Shown piece after piece: positions 24,517-31,367 of a DNA stretch of 34,255 nucleotides. The stretch lies in the NCBI RefSeq assembly GCF_002149035.1, contig NZ_NGFP01000026.1, positions 18,772 to 53,026 of the forward strand, in the 5' to 3' direction. The stretch comes from Streptosporangium minutum (lineage in GTDB: Bacteria; Actinomycetota; Actinomycetes; Streptosporangiales; Streptosporangiaceae). The notes under the pieces were generated by a model, which worked only from the letters and a program-made list of their open reading frames with translations, did no database searches and was not told the DNA's origin. The position numbers and the translations under genes are program-made. Positions within the stretch are counted from its first letter, which is position 1. Every line of letters begins with the position of its first letter.

Positions 24517-25434
24517 TCAGCCCTTCAGCGCTCCGGCCATCAGCCCGCGCATGAAGAACCGGCCGAGCAGGACGTAGACGATCATCGTGGGGACGGACGC
24601 GAGCAGGGCCGCGGCCATCTGCTGGCTGTAGGGGACGGTCTGGGCCCCGGCGATGTTGTTGAGCATGACGGTGGTGGGCCAGCTCTGCGGGCCGGTGAGG
24701 AAGACGGCGAACAGGAAGTCGTTCCACATCGAGGTGAACTGCCAGATGATCACCACCGCGAAGGCCGGCCCGGAGACCGGCAGCACCACCGACCGGTAGG
24801 TCCGCAGCATCCCCGCGCCGTCCACCCGGGCGGCCTCGATGAGCTCGTCCGGGATGGTGACGTAGTAGTTGCGGAAGATCAGCGTGCAGATCGGGATGCC
24901 GTAGACCACGTGCGCCAGGAGCAGTCCCGGGATCGCGCCGTAGAAGACGCCCGGCGTCCCGGTGAGGGACTGGGTGACCTCGTTGAGCTTCACCAGGAGC
25001 TGGACCAGCGGGATCATCACCCCCTGGTAGGGGATGAACATGCCGAACAGGAACAGCGTGAACAGCACGTCGGCGCCGGGGAAGCGCCATTTCGACAGCA
25101 CGTAGCCGTTCATGGAGCCCAGGACCGCCGAGATCAGCGCGCCCGGTACGGCCAGCAGCACGCTGTTCCAGATGCCGGGGGCGAGCTTCTCCCAGGCCAC
25201 CCGCCACGGCTGTGCCGTCCACACCTCCGGGAGCGCCCAGGCCCGTCCGGGATCGGCCTCGGTCAGCGGCTTGAAGCTGGTGACCAGCAGGACGTAGACC
25301 GGGATCAGGAAGATCACCAGGAAGGCGACCAGCAGCGCCAGCCGGATCCCGCGCGCCCGGCCGGCCCGCCGCCTGGCCCGGCCGCCCGGGTCCTCCGCCC
25401 GCGCGGGCGGAGCCGGCGTCTCGGTAACCGTCAT
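24517..25434 (-). CDS. Sugar ABC transporter permease (MalG type)
   Basis: A 305-residue inner-membrane permease of the CUT1 family with about six helices. The EAA loop that docks the ATPase reads DELIEAARVDGAGMLRTYRSVVLP, typical of MalG-type proteins, and the N-terminus after a disordered Ala/Arg-rich leader is LALLVAFLVIFLIPVYVLLVTSFKP. The end is FFMRGLMAGALKG, the usual MalG-type tail. ATG at 25434 overlaps the stop of the first permease (ATGA), with AAGGAG eight bases upstream. No ATPase gene follows; actinobacteria often use a shared MsiK-type ATPase. Confidence 0.93.
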   Translation of the reverse strand: MTVTETPAPPARAEDPGGRARRRAGRARGIRLALLVAFLVIFLIPVYVLLVTSFKPLTEADPGRAWALPEVWTAQPWRVAWEKLAPGIWNSVLLAVPGALISAVLGSMNGYVLSKWRFPGADVLFTLFLFGMFIPYQGVMIPLVQLLVKLNEVTQSLTGTPGVFYGAIPGLLLAHVVYGIPICTLIFRNYYVTIPDELIEAARVDGAGMLRTYRSVVLPVSGPAFAVVIIWQFTSMWNDFLFAVFLTGPQSWPTTVMLNNIAGAQTVPYSQQMAAALLASVPTMIVYVLLGRFFMRGLMAGALKG

Positions 25435-26318
25435 GGCCGCCTCTCCTTGCGAAGGGTCCAGACCAGGTAGGGGATGACGAACACGCTCACCGCGAGCACG
25501 ATGTAGGAGGCGATGGTGGCGCCCTTGGCCGGGTCGTGGGAGTCGAAGACCGCGACCCACATGAACACGGCGGGGACGTCGGTGATGATCTGCTTGCCGG
25601 ACACCGCGACGATCAGGTCGAAGACCTTGAGGGAGATGTGCCCGAGGATGATCAGCGCGGACAGGGTCACCGGGCGGAGCAGCGGCAGCACGATGTGCCG
25701 GTAGACCTGCCACTCGGTGCAGCCGTCCACCCGGGCGGCCTCCCGGAGGTCTTCGGGGACGCCCCGGAAGCCCGCCAGGAACAGTGCCATGACATATCCA
25801 GACATTTGCCATATCGCCGGGATGGCCATGGCCGCCATCCCCCAGTCCGGGTTCCGGAACCACTCCCACTGCAGGAAGTCCAGGCCCAGGCTGTCGAACA
25901 GCCGGTTCAGCCCGACCGCCCGCTCGTCCTGGCCGGAGTTCATCAGCCAGCGCCAGACGACCCCGGTCGCCACGAACGAGATCGCCATCGGGAACAGGTA
26001 GACGGCCCGGAAGGTCCCCTCCCCCCTGATCCCCTTCTCCATGAGGAACGCCAGCAGCCAGCCCAGCGCCAGCGCCCCGCCCACGAACACCACGGTGAAG
26101 ACGATCGCGTGGTCGACCGAGATGCCCCAGCGCTTCTGGTCCCAGAGCGTGACGAAGTTCTCCAGGCCGACGAAGCTCCCCTCGGAGATCTCATCATGTC
26201 TGTCGGTCATGGCCAGCCGGAAGTTCCAGCCGAGCATGCCGTACACGAAGACCGCGATGGCGATGATCGACGGCATGACCAGCAGCAGCCCCGGCAGCCA
26301 CCTGCGCACCCGTGTCAC
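25431..26318 (-). CDS. Sugar ABC transporter permease (MalF type)
   Basis: A 295-residue membrane permease with six predicted helices. The first lies in WLPGLLLVMPSIIAIAVFVYG, and the EAA loop is PEDLREAARVDGCTEWQVYRHIVLPLL. It forms the channel with the adjacent MalG-type subunit. GTG at 26318 is preferred, with AAGGGG six bases upstream; another GTG at 26324 is too close to that site. Its stop overlaps the next permease. A 30-bp palindrome separates it from the binding-protein gene upstream. Confidence 0.92.
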   Translation of the reverse strand: MTRVRRWLPGLLLVMPSIIAIAVFVYGMLGWNFRLAMTDRHDEISEGSFVGLENFVTLWDQKRWGISVDHAIVFTVVFVGGALALGWLLAFLMEKGIRGEGTFRAVYLFPMAISFVATGVVWRWLMNSGQDERAVGLNRLFDSLGLDFLQWEWFRNPDWGMAAMAIPAIWQMSGYVMALFLAGFRGVPEDLREAARVDGCTEWQVYRHIVLPLLRPVTLSALIILGHISLKVFDLIVAVSGKQIITDVPAVFMWVAVFDSHDPAKGATIASYIVLAVSVFVIPYLVWTLRKERRP

Positions 26319-26335
26319 TGACACCCCTTCCACGA

Positions 26336-26365
26336 GGTACGGCCCGCGGCGCCGCGGGCCGTACC
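26336..26365 (-). terminator. 30-bp perfect palindrome between binding protein and permease genes
   Basis: GGTACGGCCCGCGGC is followed at once by its exact reverse complement (26336-26350 / 26351-26365). As RNA it folds into a very stable hairpin six bases after the binding-protein stop. Such hairpins commonly stabilise or partly end the message, so that more binding protein than permease is made. No U-tract follows. Confidence 0.75.
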
Positions 26366-26370
26366 GGACG

Positions 26371-27657
26371 TCACTGGCCCGAGTTCTTGGCGGCCTCGGC
26401 CAGCGCTGCCTGGAGCGCGGCCACGTCCTTGTCGGCGTGGAAGAGGCCGACCGCCTCGTTGATCGAGACACGCCAGGCGTCGTTGACGGTGACGCCGTGC
26501 TGGATGGACCCGGCGAGCTTGTCGCTCCCCCAGTCCTTCAGCGCGTCGGCGAGGTAGTCGGTGTAGAGGGAGGTGTCGGCGTCCTTGCGGGCCGGGATGG
26601 AGCCCTTCTTGGGGTTGAAGGCGTCCTGGCCCTCCTTGCTCGCGGCCACCTTCAGCCAGGCCAGCGCCCCGGCGCGGTTCGGCGCGCCCTTGGGCAGGGT
26701 GAAGCTGTCCGACAGCCACATGAAGGTGCCGCCGGTGCCGGGCGAGGGCGCCCAGTCGAAGTCGGTCTTGGACTTCTTGCCCAGGCCGCCGTCCGGCGGA
26801 TTGTGGAAGTAGCCGTAGGCCCAGTCGCCCATGATGGTGAACGCGGCCTCGCCGTCGGCGACCTGCTTGGCCGCGGGCTGCCAGTCGTCGGCCGGATCCC
26901 CGGCGTAGGACAGGACCGTCTTGAAGTCGTTGAGCGCCTTGGTCATCGCCGGGCCCGACCAGTCGGATCCGGCGGTCCAGAGCTGGTTGTAGGCCTCGGT
27001 GCCGAGCGAGCCGAGCAGCACGCTCTCCAGCAGGTGCACCATCGTCCACTCGGAGCCGATCGAGAGCGGGATCTTGCCCGTCTTCTTGACCTTCTCCAGG
27101 GCGGCGACGAACTCCTCGATCGTCTTGGGCACCTCGGTGACGCCCGCCTCCTTGAGCACGGCGGGGTTGAACCACATCACGTTGGAGCGGTGGATGTTCA
27201 CCGGGACCGAGTAGATCTGGCCCTGCACGCTGATCTGGTCGACGAGCTGCTCCGGGAAGACCTCCTTCAGCTTGAGCTCGTCGTAGAGGGAGTTGACCGG
27301 CTCCAGGTCACCGGCCTTGATGTAGCCCTGCAGCTCGGCGCCCGCGTGCCCCTGGAAGGTGTCCGGCGGGGTGTCGGCCTGCAGCTTGGTGGCCAGCAGG
27401 GCGCGCGCCTTGTCGCCGGAACCGCCCGCCACGGCCGCGTCGAAGAACGTCAGGCCGGGGTTCTGCTTCTCGAAGATCTCTTTCATGGCCTTCAGGCCGT
27501 CGGCCTCGCCCGGTCCCGTCCACCAGGAGAAGACCTCAACCTTCTTCTCTCCGCCGGCCTGCGGGGTTTGCGCGGCGCCGCCGCCGTCGCCGCAGGCGGT
27601 CAGGGTGAGCAGGCCTGCCACGGTGACCGCGACGGCCGCCATCCACCGTCGTCGCAT
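26371..27657 (-). CDS. Sugar ABC transporter substrate-binding lipoprotein
   Basis: A 428-residue extracellular binding protein. The signal peptide (MRRRWMAAVAVTVAGLLTLTAC) ends in a lipobox with Cys22 as lipid anchor. The mature fold shows VEVFSWWTGPGEADGLKAM, FDAAVAGGSGDKARALLATKL and MGDWAYGYF. Those blocks recall the glucose/mannose-type (GtsA-like) CUT1 binding proteins, so glucose or a related monosaccharide is a plausible ligand, by inference only. It heads the operon with the two permeases; the operator at 27708-27721 lies 51 bp upstream and ties it to the LacI gene at 21144. Confidence 0.93.
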   Translation of the reverse strand: MRRRWMAAVAVTVAGLLTLTACGDGGGAAQTPQAGGEKKVEVFSWWTGPGEADGLKAMKEIFEKQNPGLTFFDAAVAGGSGDKARALLATKLQADTPPDTFQGHAGAELQGYIKAGDLEPVNSLYDELKLKEVFPEQLVDQISVQGQIYSVPVNIHRSNVMWFNPAVLKEAGVTEVPKTIEEFVAALEKVKKTGKIPLSIGSEWTMVHLLESVLLGSLGTEAYNQLWTAGSDWSGPAMTKALNDFKTVLSYAGDPADDWQPAAKQVADGEAAFTIMGDWAYGYFHNPPDGGLGKKSKTDFDWAPSPGTGGTFMWLSDSFTLPKGAPNRAGALAWLKVAASKEGQDAFNPKKGSIPARKDADTSLYTDYLADALKDWGSDKLAGSIQHGVTVNDAWRVSINEAVGLFHADKDVAALQAALAEAAKNSGQ

Positions 27658-27707
27658 AGCTTCCCGTCCCTTCGGGGTCGAGGTTTCACAGATTCCCCCG
27701 AGAAAGA

Positions 27708-27721
27708 TGACAACGTTGTCA
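27708..27721 (-). promoter_or_regulatory. LacI operator of the sugar ABC operon
   Basis: TGACAACGTTGTCA, a perfect 14-bp palindrome identical to that at 21101-21114. It is 51 bp before the binding-protein ATG. On the minus strand a -35-like TTGATT (27734-27729) stands just upstream of it, so repressor would sit in the spacer or on the -10. I see no third copy in this window. Confidence 0.85.
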
Positions 27722-28020
27722 GTGGATCAATCAACCCATCTGGCACCGAGCGACGTCAAGGTGTGCGCGGATAACTTCTGCGCATCCCGATCAGGACGCC
27801 GTCCCGCGGATCCAGCCGTGGCCGGCGGTCTCCAGTGATCGCCGGCAAGGGCGGTGGCGCCCGCCGGCGGGTACGCGCCCGGCCGATCGCCGCCACCCCG
27901 GCCGCGCCCCGGCCCACCCCGCGCGGACCGCGCCGATCACAGCGCCGATCTGGCGCTGGTGGGCCACAGGAGAGGTTCGGGTCAGCCCTCGCGGCACGCG
28001 GGAAGACCGGACGATTCGGA

Positions 28021-28049
28021 TTGATCATGCCAAAGTCGGCATATATCTT
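28021..28049 (+). promoter_or_regulatory. Candidate promoter of the metalloprotease gene
   Basis: TTGATC (28021-28026), a 17-bp spacer and TATCTT (28044-28049). This is the most AT-rich point in the gap upstream of the protease, leaving a leader of about 45 bases. Moderate match only. Confidence 0.4.
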
Positions 28050-28101
28050 GATCCACACTGCCGCCAAGGCGAGCGAAATTCACCATCGGGGAGTCCCTCA
28101 C

Positions 28102-30051
28102 GTGTTTGCCAGACGAATCGCCCTTTTAGCCGCGGCAGGGGTCCTCGCCGCCGCGAGCCTCGCCGCCGGGGGGCTGGACGCCTCCCCCGCGGAAGCGGCG
28201 CCGGCCGACCCGTGTGCCCCCGCAGCGGCGTCACCCCAGCCGAGCTCCCGGGCAACGGCCTCACCCCAGCCGAGCGCCTCCACGACGGCGTCCCCTCAGC
28301 CGGGCGCCCGCACGACGGCACCGCCCGAGCCGGTGGCCTGCACCAACGATCAGGACCTGTTCCCCGGCGCGCGACTCGGGGTGCGGACCGGTCCGCAGGG
28401 TGACACGGCCCGGCTCACCGCCAACCAGGCCGAGGCGGCGGCCGAGGCGGCGCCCGCCCGGGTGTTCTGCGAGGGCGACGGGGTGAGCGGCAAGCGCGTC
28501 GAGGTGCTGTACGTCCGCGAGCCGAGCATGCCCGACCGTTACAGCCGGCTGCTGCCCATGTTCCAGGCGTGGCTCGCCAACGCCGACGACTCGTACAACG
28601 ACGCCGCCGCGGCGGCCGGCAAGAGCCGCCACATCCGCTACGTCACCGAGGCTGTCTCCGGAGGATGTCAGGTCGCGGTCCGCGAGGTCGTCGTGCCCGC
28701 GGAGTCCCTGGCCACCTTCAACAGCGGCATCACCGCGGTGCAGGCGCTGGGCTACAACCGCGCGGACCGCAAATACCTCATGCTCACCGAGGCGACCGTC
28801 GTCTGCGGACTGGGCCAGAGGTATGTGGACGACCGGCCCGGCGCCGAGAACCACAACAACCTCCGCACCTACGCGCGGGTCGACGCGGTCCCCAACTGCT
28901 TCGGGGCCAACGCCATCGCCCACGAGCTGGGGCACACGTTCGGCGCGGTGCAGGAGAGCGCCCCGCATTTCCAGACCTCGCACTGCTCGGATCAGTTCGA
29001 CCTCATGTGTTACGGCGGGACCCCGTCCTGGGCCTGCCTGAAGTGGAACGACTACCGGCTCCCCGACTGCAACCGCGACGACTACTTCAACGTCAGCCCG
29101 GCGGCCGGCAGCTATCTCGCCACCCACTGGAACACCGCCGACAACGACTTCCTCGTCAAGGGGGACACCAGCGACGCCGTCGCCCACCCCACGGTCGGCT
29201 TCACCTACGTGGTCACCAGTGTGTCGACCGGCGGAGCCATCGAACCGATCGGCGGCTCCGCCGCCGGACTGGTCAAGCTCAGCCAGCGTGCCCGCACCAA
29301 CACCCTGAGCCAGAGCTGGCTGATGGGCTACAAGACCGGCCTCCAGTTCGTCAACATGAACAGCCGGATGTGCGCCGACAGCGCCTACAGCGGGACCGCC
29401 TCGGGGACCCAGACCCTGCAGTACAACTGCAAGGGCACGGACGGCATGCGGTGGGCCTACCTGCCGCAGGCGGACGGCAGCTACGCGATCGTCAACTGGC
29501 TGTCCGGGCTGGCCCTGACGGTCACGGGCGCCTACCCGGCCCCGCTGGAGCAGCGTCCCTACACCGGCGCGACCAACCAGCGATGGAAGTTCAACCGGCT
29601 CATCAACTCCGTCGGTCCGGGGAACGGTGCGAGCTACTACCTGACGGGCGTCGGGAACCGGGAGAACGTCGAAGTCCTCAACGGGGCGCTGACGTCCGGT
29701 GCGTCGGTGACGCACAAGGCGCATTCCGGTGCGAAGAACCAGCAGTGGATACTGCGCAACCCCAGCGCCTCCACCTCCCCCGACTGGCAGCTGGTCAACG
29801 CCAACAGCGGCAAGTGCCTGGATCTGAAGGCGACGAGCACCGCTGTCGGGACCCAGATCGTCCAGTCGACCTGCTCCACATCCAGCAGGCAGAAGTGGCA
29901 GCTGCAGCGGGTGGCGGACAGGACGTACGTCATCGTCAACACGTACAGCAAGCGTGCGCTCAACATGACCACCGGTTCGCTGTCCGTCCTGAACCAGCAG
30001 GTTCTCGCGGGTGACAACAGCAACCACTTCTGGGCGCTCAAGCAGGTCTAG
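28102..30051 (+). CDS. Secreted zinc metalloprotease with ricin-type lectin tail
   Basis: A 649-residue exported protein. Residues 1-33 form a signal peptide (RRIALLAAAGVLAAASLAAGG, AEA cleavage). At 44-77 is a Pro/Thr/Ser linker of four ASPQP or APPEP repeats, 10-12 residues apart. The catalytic part has HELGH at 274-278 and a Met-turn-like DLMCY at 300-304, a metzincin plan. The position expected for the third zinc ligand (HExxHxxGxxH/D) is Gln284, so a later residue such as His294 in HCSDQFD may bind zinc. From about 380 to the end are ricin-like beta-trefoil repeats (NQRWKF, NQQWIL, QKWQL, SGKCLDL). GTG at 28102 follows GGGGAG. A terminator follows. Confidence 0.88.
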   Translation: MFARRIALLAAAGVLAAASLAAGGLDASPAEAAPADPCAPAAASPQPSSRATASPQPSASTTASPQPGARTTAPPEPVACTNDQDLFPGARLGVRTGPQGDTARLTANQAEAAAEAAPARVFCEGDGVSGKRVEVLYVREPSMPDRYSRLLPMFQAWLANADDSYNDAAAAAGKSRHIRYVTEAVSGGCQVAVREVVVPAESLATFNSGITAVQALGYNRADRKYLMLTEATVVCGLGQRYVDDRPGAENHNNLRTYARVDAVPNCFGANAIAHELGHTFGAVQESAPHFQTSHCSDQFDLMCYGGTPSWACLKWNDYRLPDCNRDDYFNVSPAAGSYLATHWNTADNDFLVKGDTSDAVAHPTVGFTYVVTSVSTGGAIEPIGGSAAGLVKLSQRARTNTLSQSWLMGYKTGLQFVNMNSRMCADSAYSGTASGTQTLQYNCKGTDGMRWAYLPQADGSYAIVNWLSGLALTVTGAYPAPLEQRPYTGATNQRWKFNRLINSVGPGNGASYYLTGVGNRENVEVLNGALTSGASVTHKAHSGAKNQQWILRNPSASTSPDWQLVNANSGKCLDLKATSTAVGTQIVQSTCSTSSRQKWQLQRVADRTYVIVNTYSKRALNMTTGSLSVLNQQVLAGDNSNHFWALKQV

Positions 30052-30083
30052 GACCGGTCGGGCGACGTTCGCCCCTTCCGATG

Positions 30084-30119
30084 ACGCGCCGCCCGGATCT
30101 CGCGCCGGGCGGCGCGTTT
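30084..30119 (+). terminator. Intrinsic terminator after the metalloprotease gene
   Basis: CGCGCCGCCCGG (30085-30096) pairs with CCGGGCGGCGCG (30105-30116); the flanking A30084-T30117 adds a thirteenth pair. The loop is ATCTCGCG and TTT follows. It is 33 bp after the protease stop and ahead of the convergent AMP-binding gene. Confidence 0.82.
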
Positions 30120-30183
30120 CCGCGAAAGGACGCCCCGCTGCCGCCGCGGCAGGAGCCGCGGGACAGGGCCGGCGGGGCGGAGC

Positions 30184-30957
30184 CTAGACCCGCTGGACGG
30201 CTCCGTCGAGCAGGGCCACGACGGTGACCCCGAAGTCGTGGATGGTCGCCGACAGCTCGGCGGGCGAGAGGCCGGGGGCCACCACGACCAGCGCGCCGCG
30301 CATCAGCGCCAGCCCGACCAGGGTTGTCATGGCCAGGGTGCACCCCAGCGGCCAGGTCACCAGCAGGACGTCCGACTTCTCCAGGACGGTGAGCCTGCCC
30401 AGCTCGCGCATGCGCCCGATCAGGTCCCGGTGGGTGAACAGCCCCTCGTCCTCGGTCAGCAGCGCGGGCTGGACCGACGGATCGAACAGCGGCAGCGGGC
30501 CGGGGTCGAGCAGCAGCAGATCGGCGAAGTCGACGGTGTCGCGCGCCCGGCCGAAAGCGATCACCTGCCGGACCCTGGAGGCCTCGGCGGCCTGCAACGA
30601 CGCCTCCGCCAGATTGGGGGTCGTGATGAGCAGCCGGGCGTCCCACCGGGCCAGCAGCTCCGCCGTCTCCCCGTTCCCGGACGCGAGCGGCGCCGCCACC
30701 CCGCCGGCCGCGATGACGGTGTGCACCGCCAACGTCTGGGCGGCGGCGTTGTCGACGTGGATCCCCGCCACCTGGCTCCGCCGGGCGCCCCGCCGGACCA
30801 GCCCCGAGGCTCCCCGCGTCACCTCCTCGGCCAAGCGGCGGTAGCCGTACACCACTCCCGCGCTGAGATCGATCAGGGCGGGCCGGTCACCCCGCTCGTG
30901 CGCGCAACCGAACACCGCCTCGGTGACGGTGCCCTTGATGGACGAGGTGGGTCTCAT
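30184..30957 (-). CDS. Truncated AMP-binding (acyl-CoA ligase N-domain) protein lacking the P-loop
   Basis: A 257-residue protein aligned with the first half of 4-coumarate/acyl-CoA ligases: FGCAHERGDRPALIDLSAGVVYGYRRLAEEV, GIHVDNAAAQTLAVHTVIAAGGVAAPL and FTHRDLIGRM at about 174-183, where family members have LTHRNL. The phosphate-binding loop (SGTTGxPKG) that should precede THR is absent; the chain reads PALLTEDEGLFTHRD instead. The second half, including the adenylate-binding and catalytic-Lys domain, is missing, and the DNA after the stop shows no continuation. It therefore should not activate acids. It may be a decaying gene or a non-catalytic protein. The start at 30957 has GGCGGA upstream. 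Confidence 0.75.
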   Translation of the reverse strand: MRPTSSIKGTVTEAVFGCAHERGDRPALIDLSAGVVYGYRRLAEEVTRGASGLVRRGARRSQVAGIHVDNAAAQTLAVHTVIAAGGVAAPLASGNGETAELLARWDARLLITTPNLAEASLQAAEASRVRQVIAFGRARDTVDFADLLLLDPGPLPLFDPSVQPALLTEDEGLFTHRDLIGRMRELGRLTVLEKSDVLLVTWPLGCTLAMTTLVGLALMRGALVVVAPGLSPAELSATIHDFGVTVVALLDGAVQRV

Positions 30958-31367
30958 TCCGCCGACGGTACGGCCGGGCTCTCCGCCCAGGCATCGGCAG
31001 ATGTATGTAGATGGGTGTGTATTCGGGATCCGTCCCTCTCCGGAGGGCGGGCCCGAGCCCTGCGCGACTCGGGCCCGCTGTCGCGTGGCCCGTGGCCCTG
31101 AAGTCCCCACCCCTCCGAGGAGACCCCGGCCGTTGGGAGGGACACGCGACGCTTCCGGTGTGCTCGACCGAGACGCCGGGGATGGTGTGGGCCCGTCGTA
31201 CCGGACCGCCGTCGTGGCGGGCGCGGTGCGGAGGGCTGGGCGTCATCGGTCGAACACGAGGGAACCGTACGGCGGGCGGCGGCCCCGGCACATGCTCCGG
31301 AGTGCGTATCCGGAGATGTATCTATGCCACCGGCGATGTGTAGAACCGATGTGTAGGCGGAGCGGTC
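30958..31367. other. 410-bp intergenic region with 13-bp repeat and AT-rich patches
   Basis: No full gene is supported. On the minus strand CTACACATCG occurs at 31356-31347 and 31343-31334 (13-bp period), followed by CATAGATACATC, and a second AT-rich patch (ACACACCCATCTACATACATC) lies near 31018-30998. These may be regulator or promoter sites for the AMP-binding gene. A 15-codon frame (31290-31243, MCRGRRPYGSLVFDR) has GGAG close before its ATG, but I do not claim it as a gene. Confidence 0.5.

Noticed and set aside
26041-27774. 577-codon plus-strand frame opposite the sugar-binding protein
   Set aside because: Antisense shadow of a clear lipoprotein gene.
28261-30027. 588-codon minus-strand frame opposite the protease
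   Set aside because: Antisense shadow; the plus strand has the signal peptide, HELGH and lectin repeats.
31243-31290. 15-codon minus-strand micro-ORF
   Set aside because: It has a nearby GGAG, but the stretch is short, unconserved as far as I can see, and not coupled to a real gene.
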